Assembly: GCA_963811605.1 (NCBI GenBank) | Contig: CAWESA010000024.1 | Coordinates: 310,001 to 374,000 of the forward strand | Length of the DNA stretch: 64,000 bases | Source: CAVQLX01 sp963811605 | Lineage (GTDB): Bacteria > Desulfobacterota > Binatia > DP-6 | Direction: 5' to 3' | In this document: piece by piece, positions 17,594-26,590 of the stretch | How positions within the stretch are numbered: position 1 is the stretch's first letter | How the letters are laid out: each line of letters opens with the position of its first letter | The notes under the pieces: model-generated | What the model saw: only the letters and a program-made list of their open reading frames with translations | The model's database searches: none | Told to the model about the DNA's origin: nothing | Made by a program: the position numbers and the translations under genes

Positions 17594-18793
17594 ATGGATC
17601 TCACCTACTCGCCCGAGGAACTCGCCTTCCAGCGCGAGGTGCGCGCCTGGCTGAAAGCGAACGTCCCGAAGAAGGACCGCAGCGAGAACCCGGTCGAGGG
17701 AGCACCCAACGCGCAGAAGATCGCGCGCAGCAAGGCATGGCAGCGCAAGGTCTTCGAAGCGGGGTACCTCGCCATGGGGTGGCCGAAGGAGTACGGCGGC
17801 CAGGGCGCCGACGTCATGCGCCAGACCATCGTCAACGAGGAGATGGTGCGCGCGCGGGCGCCGGGTCTCATCGGGATGATGGGCATCCAGATGGTCGGCC
17901 CGACCCTGATCGGTCACGGCACCGAGGAGCAACGCGCGCGCTACCTGCCGAAAATCCTCACGGGCGACGAGATCTGGTGCCAGGGATACTCCGAGCCCGG
18001 CTCAGGCTCCGACCTGGCGTCCCTGCGCACGCGGGCGGAGATCGTCGGCGACGAGTTCGTCGTGAACGGGCAGAAGATATGGACGTCGGGTGCGCAGTAC
18101 GCCGACCGCATGTTCTGCCTCGTGCGCACCGATCCGGAGGCGCCGAAGCATCGCGGCATCTCGTACGTCCTGATCGACATGCGGTCGCCCGGCATCACGG
18201 TTCGCCCGCTCGTGCAGATGACCGGCGATCCGGGCTTCAACGAGGTGTTCTTCGAGGACGTGCGCGTGCCGCGCGCCAACCTGGTGGGGCAGCTCCACGA
18301 CGGCTGGACGGTGGCGAACGCCACGCTCTTTCACGAGCGCAACATGCTGGCGTCCACCACCCGCACCCAGCAGCTGTTCCAGAACCTCGTGCGGCTCTCG
18401 CGCGCGCGCCGGCGTGGCGGCAAGGCCGCCAGCGACGATCCGCTGGTCCGGCAACGCCTCGCCGATCTCGCCATCCGCGTCGAGACCATGAAGCTGGAGG
18501 CGTTTCGCCAGCTCACCGACACCCTCCGCAGGCGGCCGCCCGGCATCAACGCGTCGGTGAACAAGCTGGTCACCTGCGAGCTGAATCACCAGATCTCGCG
18601 GGCGGCGCTCGAGATCCTGGGCGACTACGCGTGGCTCGGCAAGCAGGACGCGCGCGTCGCGGACGACGGCACGTGGCCGAGCGACTACATGTTCGCGCTC
18701 GGTCTCATCATCGGCGGCGGGACGGCGCAGGTGCAGAAGAACATCATCGCGGAGCGCGGCCTCGGGATGCCGCGCGAGCCTCGGCCGAGCTGA
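17594..18793 (+). CDS. Acyl-CoA dehydrogenase (FadE-type)
   Basis: A 399-residue flavoenzyme oxidising an acyl-CoA to the 2-enoyl-CoA. Family marks: the N-terminal LTYSPEELAFQREVRAWL; the FAD/substrate signature WCQGYSEPGSGSDLASLRTR; VNGQKIWTSGAQYADRMF; and the C-terminal GGTAQVQKNIIAERGLG, where this subfamily ends. The full length and the ATG at 17594, at the start of the first helix, support an intact gene. Its substrate is unknown. Convergent with the amidohydrolase, with 6 bases between stops. Confidence 0.92.
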   Translation: MDLTYSPEELAFQREVRAWLKANVPKKDRSENPVEGAPNAQKIARSKAWQRKVFEAGYLAMGWPKEYGGQGADVMRQTIVNEEMVRARAPGLIGMMGIQMVGPTLIGHGTEEQRARYLPKILTGDEIWCQGYSEPGSGSDLASLRTRAEIVGDEFVVNGQKIWTSGAQYADRMFCLVRTDPEAPKHRGISYVLIDMRSPGITVRPLVQMTGDPGFNEVFFEDVRVPRANLVGQLHDGWTVANATLFHERNMLASTTRTQQLFQNLVRLSRARRRGGKAASDDPLVRQRLADLAIRVETMKLEAFRQLTDTLRRRPPGINASVNKLVTCELNHQISRAALEILGDYAWLGKQDARVADDGTWPSDYMFALGLIIGGGTAQVQKNIIAERGLGMPREPRPS

Positions 18794-18799
18794 GCCCGT

Positions 18800-20506
18800 T
18801 CAGAGCGCGCCCGAGTCCCACACCACCCGGCCGCCCAGCACGGTGCGCTCGACGCGGGTGGCGGGCAGCGCCTCCACCGGAGAGGTCAGCGGATCGCGAT
18901 CGACCACGATGAGGTCGGCGTGGCTGCCCGGCGCGAGCGTTCCGATGCCGTCCCAGCCGAGCGCGCGCGCCGCATCGCGCGTCCACATGGCGAGCGCCTC
19001 GGCGCGCGTCAGCCGCTGCGCCGGGCCGTCGTTGCGGCGGCCGCTTCCCGCGAACGCGTGCGTCTCGGCGAGGGCGACGTGCTCGAAGACGTTCTTCGGG
19101 CCCCAGTCGGTGCCGCAGCCGACCACCAGCCCCGCGTCGAGCATGCGGCGGAGCGGGATCAGGTCGCCCAGCACGTGCGCACCGACCCGCTCGAGGAAGA
19201 GATCGCCCTTGCCCCAGCTGAACGACATGCTGGTGGTCATCCGCATGCCGAGCGCCGCGTAGCGCCGGGCGTTGCGCTCGGTGAGGAAGAAGACGTGCTG
19301 CAGGATCCAGCCGCGATCGGCGACCGGGATGTGCCGCGCGACCGCCTCGGCGCGATCGAGAAACTCGTCGTGGTCGCGGTAGCCGGCGCCGATGAAGTTG
19401 AGCCGCAGCCGGCGCTCGGCGCAGAAGTCGAGCGCCACCTGCTCCTTCTCGGGCTCGACGAATTCGACGCCGGTCGTGGGCTGGCCCCAGGGGTCGCGAT
19501 ACGGCTCCCACATGCGCAGGAAGCCGGGCCAGCACGGGCCGCCCCGCGAGAGCGTGACGCCATGGTGGCGCAGCAGGGCGTCGCGTGTATCCTCCATGGC
19601 GAGCGCCGCCTCGAGATGCTCGCGGAACTCGCTCATCGAGAGCGGGCGCGTCCACGGCAGCCCGTACGATTCCGCCTCGAGCGCCGTCAGGACGCGCAGG
19701 GTGAGCACGCCCTGCTCGCGCAGCATGCGCCAGGCCCCGATCTCGCCGGGCCCCATGGCGTGCCCCTCGTACACGGTCGTGACCCCGAGCCGGTTGTACG
19801 CCGCCATCGCATTGATCGTGCCCGGCAGCACGGCGCCGGGCTGCAGCACGGGAACATGCTGGAGCAATCCGTTCATGAAGCGGTCGTTGGTGTAGTAGTT
19901 GTTGACCGCGCCGCGCAGGATGCCGGTCGGCTCGCCGTGCGCGTCCTTCTCGATCCAGACGTGCTCGACCTGATCGGGCGTGTCCCGCGTGATTCGCAGG
20001 CGCTCCAGGGCGACGCCGTTCAGCGCACAGACGTTCGGGATGACGGGCGCCCAGGCCTGGATAAACACCGGGTGGCCGGGCGCGGCACGGTCGAGGACGC
20101 GACGATCGGGTAGCCGGCCCTCGGCCAGGTCGCGCCAGGAGCGGCGCAGGAAGTAGTGCGGCTCGCCGACCGGCGTGGTCATGATCCACTCCCCGGCCGG
20201 TGTGGTCGCGGCGCGCGCCCGGATCCGCTCCTCGATGTCGTGATGGGACCGCGCGTCGGCGATGTCGACCAGTGGTTCGGCGAACGCGCCGAAGTGCATG
20301 ACGTGCGGGTGCGTATCGACGAGACCCGGCAGGATCGTCGCGCCGCGGACGTTCACCGGCTCCGCACCGGGGCCCGCCAGCCGGGTCATGGCGTCGCGCG
20401 GTCCGACGCCCGCCACGCGACCGTCACGCACCACCAGCGCGTCGGCGGCGGCGGTTGCGCCGTCGCAGACCAGCACACGGGCATCGATGTACAGGGTCGT
20501 CGCCAT
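18800..20506 (-). CDS. Amidohydrolase family protein (YtcJ-like)
   Basis: A 568-residue metal-dependent hydrolase of the amidohydrolase superfamily. It has the first-strand HxH (PGLVDTHPHVMHF), a mid-protein His (ILQHVFFLTE), the catalytic Asp region (VVGCGTDWGPKN) and the C-terminal GTLAPGSHADLIVVDRDPL typical of YtcJ-like enzymes. These act on N-substituted amino acids, nucleobases or xenobiotic amides; the substrate here is unknown. ATG 20506 is preferred over 20542 because MATTLYIDARVLV is the standard N-terminus. Divergent from the next gene. Confidence 0.88.
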   Translation of the reverse strand: MATTLYIDARVLVCDGATAAADALVVRDGRVAGVGPRDAMTRLAGPGAEPVNVRGATILPGLVDTHPHVMHFGAFAEPLVDIADARSHHDIEERIRARAATTPAGEWIMTTPVGEPHYFLRRSWRDLAEGRLPDRRVLDRAAPGHPVFIQAWAPVIPNVCALNGVALERLRITRDTPDQVEHVWIEKDAHGEPTGILRGAVNNYYTNDRFMNGLLQHVPVLQPGAVLPGTINAMAAYNRLGVTTVYEGHAMGPGEIGAWRMLREQGVLTLRVLTALEAESYGLPWTRPLSMSEFREHLEAALAMEDTRDALLRHHGVTLSRGGPCWPGFLRMWEPYRDPWGQPTTGVEFVEPEKEQVALDFCAERRLRLNFIGAGYRDHDEFLDRAEAVARHIPVADRGWILQHVFFLTERNARRYAALGMRMTTSMSFSWGKGDLFLERVGAHVLGDLIPLRRMLDAGLVVGCGTDWGPKNVFEHVALAETHAFAGSGRRNDGPAQRLTRAEALAMWTRDAARALGWDGIGTLAPGSHADLIVVDRDPLTSPVEALPATRVERTVLGGRVVWDSGAL

Positions 20507-20555
20507 CGAGGGGGTTGTCGTGCTCCCGGAGCAGCCGGTCAACCCGGCACACGCG

Positions 20556-20584
20556 TTGACTTTCCGGCGTCCCGCCCGTACGAC
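20556..20584 (+). promoter_or_regulatory. Candidate sigma-70 promoter
   Basis: TTGACT (20556-20561), a 17-base spacer and TACGAC (20579-20584) lie in the 116-base divergent gap, about 39 bases upstream of ATG 20623. The -35 is good, the -10 is weak (3 of 6). No other element in the gap looks better. Confidence 0.3.
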
Positions 20585-20622
20585 CCGGGACGGATCCGTG
20601 AACCACGTGCTGCGGAGGCCGC

Positions 20623-22317
20623 ATGCAGAGGACGGTCTGGCTCACCGGCATGCTCCCCTCGGTGCTCCTGGTGAGCGCCGCGCTCACCGCCCCGCTCGCG
20701 CTCCTCGTCCTCTGGCTCTACCGGCGCGCGGTCCTGCGATCGATGGCGGTCGCGGCCGGCGCAGCACCGCCCGGCGCGGAGCCTCCGCCGACGTCCCCAC
20801 CCGATGTCCCGCTCGCCGTGCGGACCGTGGGTCTGCCCGTCCCCGTCCCCGCCGCCGATGCCTACCGGCGGGGGCGACGCTCGCTGCGCCGGCTCGGGCT
20901 CGTCCATCTCCTCGCGGGACTCGCCTACGCCGCCGTGTTCGCCGCCGCGTGGATGATCTGGGTCACCCCGGACGGATTCATCCTCACCCGCGCGCTCTGG
21001 TTTCTCGCCGTGTACGGCTGGATGGTCGTGATCGTGCTCTGCCTCGTCGTGCCCGTGGCTCGCGCCGGTCGCGTGGCGCTCGTGGGCGCGTACGGCGCCG
21101 TCGTGACGGTCCTCGCCGCCTACATCCTCGCGCGCAACCCGACGCTCACCGTGGGCGACCTGACCAGCTTCTGGATGGTGACGAACGCGCCGGCCACCGT
21201 GCTCGTGGTCGTGTTTCTCGCGCGGCGGGTGCGGGCGGTGGGCCCGCTGGTGCTGGCGTTCGTCACGGCCGGCGTCGCCGGCGCCATGGTCTGCGTGCAG
21301 CTCGCCGGCATGAACGAGGCGGTGCTCCGTCGCATCGCCGGCGCGGGATTCGCCGCCGGCCTCGACGCGACCGGCGTCTTCGCGGCGATGCACGTGGCCG
21401 GCTTCGCGGCGTTCGCCGTGCTCGGCTGGTTCATCCTGAGACGGCTCGCTCGACGCTACCAGCAGAAGGCCCTGAGCGACCAGACGCTCGTCGTCTACGC
21501 CGTCGTGCTCGTCTTCGGCGTCGTGCAGTCCATCCCGCTCTCCTTCGACGGCTGGGCACTGATCGGGACCGGAGTGATCGCCTTCATCGCCTACGTCGCC
21601 GTGACCCGGGGCGGTGTCCGTCTGGTCGTCCATCCGGACACCGCTCTGGGCGGTCCTGTGCTCCTCCTGTTACGGGTCTTCGCGCTCGGCGCGCGCAGCC
21701 AGCGTCTGTTCGACGCGCTGTCGACCGGCTGGCTGCGCACCGGGAGCGTCGCGCTCATCGCGGGACCGGATCTCGTGACGGCCACCGTGGAGCCGCACGA
21801 GTTCCTCGACTTCGTCGCCGGGAAGCTCTCGCGCCGGTTCGTCCGCGGCGGTGCCGATCTCGAGCGCCGGCTGGCCGAGCTCGACACCGCTCCCGACCGT
21901 GACGGCCGGTTCCGCACGAACGAGTTCTTCTGCCACGCCGACACCTGGCAGGAGACCATGCGGCGCCTGGCGCGACGATGCGACGCAGTGCTCATGGACC
22001 TGCGGGGCTTCGCGCCCGGCAACGCGGGCTGCCTCTACGAGATCGGGCAGCTGCTGGACGCCGTGCCACTCGAGCGCATCGTGTTCCTGGCCGACTCGAC
22101 CACCGACGCACCCTTCCTGCGCACGACCTTCGCGCGCCTGTGGAACGCCATCCCTGCCGGCTCGCCGAACCGCCGGCTCGACGTCCCGGAAGTGCGGCTG
22201 TTCTCGATCGGACGCGCATCGGCACGGGGCATCGAGGGCCTGCTCCGACTCCTGCTCGCCGACCCCGCACGCCGTGGGCCGCTCGTCGGCGCGCCCGCCG
22301 CCGCCGCGTCGGGGTGA
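20623..22317 (+). CDS. Multi-pass membrane protein with cytoplasmic Rossmann-like (TIR-like?) C-terminal domain
   Basis: A 564-residue protein. About nine hydrophobic helices span residues 10-330 (for example LVHLLAGLAYAAVFAAAWMI, VALVGAYGAVVTVLAAYILA, ATGVFAAMHVAGFAAFAVLG). A soluble domain follows at about 345-540 with a repeated strand-helix pattern: GSVALIAGPDLVTATVEPHE, CDAVLMDLRGFAPGNAGCLY, ERIVFLADSTTDAPFLRTTF. The phrase MDLRGFxPxNAGCxYEIG with a following VxFLxDxTTD resembles TIR- or STIR-like ligand/nucleotide folds, but I cannot name a family. The architecture suggests a membrane sensor or effector. It precedes the CoA-binding gene by about 55 bases. Confidence 0.75.
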   Translation: MQRTVWLTGMLPSVLLVSAALTAPLALLVLWLYRRAVLRSMAVAAGAAPPGAEPPPTSPPDVPLAVRTVGLPVPVPAADAYRRGRRSLRRLGLVHLLAGLAYAAVFAAAWMIWVTPDGFILTRALWFLAVYGWMVVIVLCLVVPVARAGRVALVGAYGAVVTVLAAYILARNPTLTVGDLTSFWMVTNAPATVLVVVFLARRVRAVGPLVLAFVTAGVAGAMVCVQLAGMNEAVLRRIAGAGFAAGLDATGVFAAMHVAGFAAFAVLGWFILRRLARRYQQKALSDQTLVVYAVVLVFGVVQSIPLSFDGWALIGTGVIAFIAYVAVTRGGVRLVVHPDTALGGPVLLLLRVFALGARSQRLFDALSTGWLRTGSVALIAGPDLVTATVEPHEFLDFVAGKLSRRFVRGGADLERRLAELDTAPDRDGRFRTNEFFCHADTWQETMRRLARRCDAVLMDLRGFAPGNAGCLYEIGQLLDAVPLERIVFLADSTTDAPFLRTTFARLWNAIPAGSPNRRLDVPEVRLFSIGRASARGIEGLLRLLLADPARRGPLVGAPAAAASG

Positions 22318-22373
22318 GTCCCTCCGGCGGTGGGGCTCTGGCCCAGGTACACGCGATACGGTAGGCGGAAGGA

Positions 22374-22784
22374 GTGGAGTCCGACGACGACCTGCGCGCG
22401 CTGCTCGCGGCGGCGCGCCGCATCGCGGTGCTGGGCGCCACTCCGGACCCGGCGAAGCCGGCGCACTACGTCCCGGACTATCTCCACGACCAAGGATACC
22501 AGGTCCTTCCCGCCAATCCGCTCCACGTCGGCCGCGTGCTGTGGGACGAGCCCGTGCGCGCCACCCTGGCCGAGATCCGCTTCCCGATCGACGTCGTGGA
22601 CGTCTTCCGGCGCAGCGAGCTGCTCGACGCGCATCTCGCCGACGTCCTCGCCGTCCGGCCGCGACTCGTCTGGCTCCAGTCGGGCATCCGCAACGACGCC
22701 TTCGCGATCCGCCTCGAGGACGCGGGCGTCGCGGTCGTGCAGGATCGCTGCTTGATGGTCGAGCACCGCAGGCTCTTCGGCTGA
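22374..22784 (+). CDS. CoA-binding domain protein (YccU-like)
   Basis: A 136-residue stand-alone CoA_binding (Rossmann) protein. It shows RIAVLGATPDPAKPAHYVPD, YQVLPANPLHVGRVLWDEPV, IDVVDVFRRSELL, WLQSGIRNDAFA and VAVVQDRCLMVEHRRL. Such proteins bind CoA or acyl-CoA; a regulatory or protein-acylation role is usual but unproven. The GTG start at 22374 has an AAGGAG directly against it, a tight spacing, but no better in-frame start preserves the first strand. Confidence 0.85.
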   Translation: MESDDDLRALLAAARRIAVLGATPDPAKPAHYVPDYLHDQGYQVLPANPLHVGRVLWDEPVRATLAEIRFPIDVVDVFRRSELLDAHLADVLAVRPRLVWLQSGIRNDAFAIRLEDAGVAVVQDRCLMVEHRRLFG

Positions 22785-22797
22785 CCGGGACGATCGC

Positions 22798-23805
22798 ATG
22801 CCCAGGCACACGATCGTCCTCATTCCCGGCGACGGCATCGGCCCCGAGGTGACGCAGGCCACATGCCGCGTGCTCGAGGCCGCCGATCTCGACGTGCAGT
22901 GGATCGAGCTGCCCGCCGGTGCCACGGCGATCGATCACGGCTACGGAGACGTGCTGCCGGACGAGACCCTCGCGGCCATCCGCGCCCACAAGGTGGCCCT
23001 GAAGGGTCCGGTGACGACGCCCGTCGGCAAGGGCTTCCGGAGCGTGAACGTCCAGCTGCGACAGGCGCTCGACCTCTATGCCGCGGTGCGGCCCGTGCGA
23101 AGCCTGCCGGGCATCCCGACACGCTTCGCCGACGTCGACCTGGTGATCGTCCGCGAGAACACGGAAGGCCTGTACAGCGGCATCGAGAACGCGGTGGTGC
23201 CGGGCGTGGTCACGTCCCTCAAGGTCGCCACCGAGAAGGGGTGCACGCGCATCGCGCGCTGGGCGTTCCGCTACGCCACGCGCCGGCAGCGGAAGAAGAT
23301 CACCGTGTTCCACAAGGCGAACATCATGAAGCTCACGGACGGCCTGTTCCTGAGCTGCGCGCGCAAGATCCAGGAGGAAGAGTACCCCAACATCGCGTAC
23401 GAGGAGCTCATCATCGATGCCGGCTGCATGAAGCTCGTGCAGGACCCGACGCGCTTCGACATCCTGCTGATGGAGAACCTCTACGGTGACCTGGTGAGCG
23501 ACCTGTGCGCCGGGATGGTCGGCGGTCTCGGCGTCGTGCCGGGCGCCAACATCGGCGACGAGGCGGCGGTCTTCGAAGCCGTGCACGGCTCGGCTCCCGA
23601 CATCGCGGGCAAGGGCGTCGCGAATCCCCTCGCCTGTCTGATGAGCGCCGTGATGATGCTCAATCATGTGCACGAGGAGGCGGTCGCCGAGCGCATCAAG
23701 GCCGCCTACAACGCCGTGCTCGCCGAGGGTGCGGTGCGGACGCGCGACCTGGGCGGCACCGCGAGCACCGACGAGTTCGCCGCCGCCGTGATCGCCCACC
23801 TGTGA
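22798..23805 (+). CDS. Isocitrate/isopropylmalate dehydrogenase family protein, probably NAD-dependent isocitrate dehydrogenase
   Basis: A 335-residue beta-decarboxylating dehydrogenase. IPGDGIGPEVTQA opens the fold, VRENTEGLYSGIE carries the substrate-phosphate loop typical of the NAD-IDH/homoisocitrate branch, and HKANIMKLTDGLF, DAGCMKLVQDPTRF and NLYGDLVSDLCAGMVGG follow. HGSAPDIAGKGVANP has Asp where NAD-specific members have it. It probably converts isocitrate to 2-oxoglutarate; homoisocitrate or tartrate dehydrogenase activity cannot be excluded. ATG 22798 lies 13 bases after the previous stop; its own stop overlaps the next start. Confidence 0.87.
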   Translation: MPRHTIVLIPGDGIGPEVTQATCRVLEAADLDVQWIELPAGATAIDHGYGDVLPDETLAAIRAHKVALKGPVTTPVGKGFRSVNVQLRQALDLYAAVRPVRSLPGIPTRFADVDLVIVRENTEGLYSGIENAVVPGVVTSLKVATEKGCTRIARWAFRYATRRQRKKITVFHKANIMKLTDGLFLSCARKIQEEEYPNIAYEELIIDAGCMKLVQDPTRFDILLMENLYGDLVSDLCAGMVGGLGVVPGANIGDEAAVFEAVHGSAPDIAGKGVANPLACLMSAVMMLNHVHEEAVAERIKAAYNAVLAEGAVRTRDLGGTASTDEFAAAVIAHL

Positions 23806-24443
23806 GTACGCCGTCGGCGCCCGCGCGGGCGGTGGTGTTCGATTGCGACGGCGTGCTGTTCGACTCCTGGCACGCCAACGTGGCGTACTACGACGCCATC
23901 CGCGCTCGCCTCGGACTTCCACCCATGGACGCCGCCTGGCAGGAGCGCGCGCACTACCTGGCCGGCCCCCAGGTGATCGGCGAGATGTTCGGGCACGATG
24001 CCTCGCTGCTGATCGAGGCCCGCCGCATCGCGCGCGCCGTCGACTACGGGCCGTTCTACGAGCTCATGGAGCCGTCGCCCGGGCTGTTCGACGTGCTGGC
24101 GTCTCTCCACGGGACCTGGCGGCTCGGCATGGCCACCAACCGGAGCACCACCGTGCCCGAGGTGGTGAGTCGCTTCGGCCTCGACGCCTATCTCGACGCC
24201 GCGGTCGGCATCCTGGACGTCGCCCGGCCGAAGCCGGCGCCCGACGTGGTGCTCGAATGCCTGGCGCGGCTCGGCGTCGCGCCCGCCGCCGGCGTGTACG
24301 TCGGCGACGCCGAGAGCGACCTGGTCGCCGCACGGGCGGCCGGGGTCGAGTTCATCGGTGTCGGCGACGGCACGTGGAGCCCACGCGCGGTGCGCGATCT
24401 GCGCGAGCTGCCGGCCCTGCTGGCGACGCTCGGGCTCGGATAG
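23802..24443 (+). CDS. HAD-superfamily hydrolase (phosphatase-like)
   Basis: A 213-residue HAD hydrolase with motif I VVFDCDGVLFDS, motif II MATNRST, motif III lysine in ARPKPAPDVV and motif IV VGDAESDLVAARAAG. The helical cap lies between about 30 and 90, as in phosphoglycolate phosphatase-like (Gph) members. The substrate is unknown. GTG 23802 overlaps the dehydrogenase stop (GTGA), so the two are translationally coupled. Confidence 0.87.
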   Translation: MSTPSAPARAVVFDCDGVLFDSWHANVAYYDAIRARLGLPPMDAAWQERAHYLAGPQVIGEMFGHDASLLIEARRIARAVDYGPFYELMEPSPGLFDVLASLHGTWRLGMATNRSTTVPEVVSRFGLDAYLDAAVGILDVARPKPAPDVVLECLARLGVAPAAGVYVGDAESDLVAARAAGVEFIGVGDGTWSPRAVRDLRELPALLATLGLG

Positions 24444-24494
24444 GCGGCCCGTTGCCTTCCGCGCACCCGCGCGGGATAGGCTACGGGGCAGCCC

Positions 24495-25838
24495 ATGCGG
24501 CTCGCCGCGCACGGATACGACTTCGCCACGCTGGCCGAGGTGATGGCCAAGGCGAACGAGGAGAAGTCGGGAGATCGCCTGGCGGGCCTGGCGGCCGCCG
24601 ACGCGCGCGAGCGCGTGGCGGCAAAGGCCGCGCTCGCCGAGGTCTCGCTGCGCTCGTTCGTCGAGCAACCGCTCCTGCCGCCCGCGACCGACGAGCTGAC
24701 GCGCAGCTTCGTCGACGCGCTCGACGCGGACGTCCATGCCCGGCTCGCCGGCTGGAGCGTCGGCGAGCTGCGCGAGCACCTGCTCGCCGACCCCCCGGAG
24801 CTGCTCGCGGCCCTCCGTCCCGGCCTGCTGCCCGAGATGGTCGCCGCCGTCGTCAAGCTGATGTCGAGCCTCGATCTCATGCTGGTGGCCCGCAAGCTGC
24901 CCGTGGTCGTGCGGGGACGGAGCACGCTGGGCGAGCCGGGACGCCTGGCCACGCGGATCCAGCCCAACCACCCGCGCGACGGCCTCGACGGCGTCCTCGC
25001 CAGCACGCTCGAGGGGCTCAGCTACGGCTGCGGCGACGCCGTGCTCGGCGTCAATCCCGCCGACGACCGCGTCGACGTGGTCGCGCGCCTCGCCGACGGA
25101 CTGCAGACGCTGCGCGAACGTCTCGCCGTACCGACCCAGGTTTCGGTGCTGGCCCACGTCACCACGCAGGTGCGCGCGCTCGAGGCCGGCGCGCCGCTCG
25201 ACCTGCTCTTCCAGTCGGTCGGCGGCACCGCCGCCGCGAACCGTGCCTTCGGCGTCGACCTCGCGCTGCTCGACGAAGCCGACGCGGTGATCCGGTCGCG
25301 CGGCCGGCTCGACGGCCCGGCACGCTGGTACTTCGAGACCGGTCAGGGCTCGGAGCTGTCGAGCGCGACGCACGCCGGTCTCGACCAGGTGACGCTGGAG
25401 GCGCGCTGCTACGGCGTCGCACGCCGCTACGCACCCTTGCTCGTCAATACGGTGGTCGGCTTCATCGGTCCCGAGTACCTGTACGACGGACGCCAGCTCA
25501 TCCGCGCGGGGCTCGAGGATCACTGCATGGGCAAGCTGATCGGCGTCCCGATGGGCGTCGACGTCTGCTACACCAACCACATGGACGCGGATCAGAACGA
25601 TCTCGAGAATCTCGCCGTTCTGCTCGCGGCGTCCGGCTGCAACTACGTCATGGCCGTCCCGATGGGGGACGATTGCATGCTCGGCTACCAGACCTCGTCG
25701 TTTCACGATGCCGCCGCGCTGCGCGAGCTGCTCGGCGTGCGGCCCGCGCCGGAGTTCGAGGCATGGCTGGTCGCGCGCGGCGTGATGGAGGCCGGGCGCT
25801 TGACCGGGCGTGCCGGCGATCCGCGCTTGCTCCTGTGA
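24495..25838 (+). CDS. eutB: Ethanolamine ammonia-lyase large subunit
   Basis: Catalytic subunit of the coenzyme B12-dependent enzyme that splits ethanolamine into acetaldehyde and ammonia. The 447 residues cover the family length. Signatures: FATLAEVMAKANEEKSGDRL, TRIQPNHPRDG, YGCGDAVLGVNPADD, FQSVGGTAAANRAFGVDL, YFETGQGSELSSATHAG, DVCYTNHMDADQNDLENL and YVMAVPMGDDCMLGYQTSSF. ATG 24495 begins at the standard N-terminus. Its stop overlaps the eutC start. No eut microcompartment shell, EutA reactivase or acetaldehyde dehydrogenase gene is in the window. Confidence 0.95.
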   Translation: MRLAAHGYDFATLAEVMAKANEEKSGDRLAGLAAADARERVAAKAALAEVSLRSFVEQPLLPPATDELTRSFVDALDADVHARLAGWSVGELREHLLADPPELLAALRPGLLPEMVAAVVKLMSSLDLMLVARKLPVVVRGRSTLGEPGRLATRIQPNHPRDGLDGVLASTLEGLSYGCGDAVLGVNPADDRVDVVARLADGLQTLRERLAVPTQVSVLAHVTTQVRALEAGAPLDLLFQSVGGTAAANRAFGVDLALLDEADAVIRSRGRLDGPARWYFETGQGSELSSATHAGLDQVTLEARCYGVARRYAPLLVNTVVGFIGPEYLYDGRQLIRAGLEDHCMGKLIGVPMGVDVCYTNHMDADQNDLENLAVLLAASGCNYVMAVPMGDDCMLGYQTSSFHDAAALRELLGVRPAPEFEAWLVARGVMEAGRLTGRAGDPRLLL

Positions 25839-26542
25839 CCTTCGATCTCGAGCGCGCACGCCGTGCGACACCGGCGCGGCTCGGGGTGGGCCGTGCCGGG
25901 ACACGCCCGCCGACGGCGGCCTGGCTGGCGTTCATCGGCGATCACGCGCGGGCGCGCGACGCCGTCCGGGCGATGTGGAGCGCGGCCTTCGAGGACACGC
26001 TGCGCACGCTCGGCTGCGTGCTGCTGGACTCCGCGGCCCCCGATCGTCTCGCATACATCCGCGAGCCGCCGCTCGGCCGGCGGCTGGCGCCGGAGGCGCT
26101 GGCGCTCCTGCGCGCACGGGGCGACACGACGCCGGGCGCCATCCAGCTCGTCGTCTCCGACGGCCTGTCCGCGCGCGCAGCCGAAGCACACCTGGAGCAG
26201 CTCTGGCCGGCGTTGCAGGCGCGCCTGGCCGACCTCGGGCCCCTCCGCCCGGCGGTCGCGGTGCGCAACGGACGCGTCGCGGTGGGCGACGCCATCGGCG
26301 CCGCCGTCGGCGCGCGCCTGGTCGTGCACCTGATCGGCGAGCGCCCGGGGCTCGGCTGCGCCGACAGTCTCGGCTGCTACGTCACGCTCGATGCCGGACC
26401 GGGCAGCACGGACGCCGACCGCAAGTGCATCTCCAACATCCGACCGGCGGGACTCGATCCCCGCGAGGCCGGCGCCACCATCGCGGGCCTCTGCCGCTCG
26501 ATTCTCGAGCGCGGCTCGTCGGGGACCGATCTCGTCCTGTGA
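25835..26542 (+). CDS. eutC: Ethanolamine ammonia-lyase small subunit
   Basis: Completes the B12-binding interface of ethanolamine ammonia-lyase with EutB. The 235 residues carry ARRATPARLGVGRAGTRPPT, FIGDHARARDAV, LVVSDGLSARAAEAHL, LIGERPGLGCADSLGCYVT and KCISNIRPAGLDPREA. Start GTG 25835 overlaps the eutB stop (GTGA). It lacks the long N-terminal targeting extension that sends microcompartment EutC to the shell, which fits a cytosolic enzyme in this organism. Confidence 0.94.
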   Translation: MTFDLERARRATPARLGVGRAGTRPPTAAWLAFIGDHARARDAVRAMWSAAFEDTLRTLGCVLLDSAAPDRLAYIREPPLGRRLAPEALALLRARGDTTPGAIQLVVSDGLSARAAEAHLEQLWPALQARLADLGPLRPAVAVRNGRVAVGDAIGAAVGARLVVHLIGERPGLGCADSLGCYVTLDAGPGSTDADRKCISNIRPAGLDPREAGATIAGLCRSILERGSSGTDLVL

Positions 26543-26590
26543 GCGCCGCCGCGTGACGAGCCCGGGCGCGCCATGCTACGTCGACGCGCC

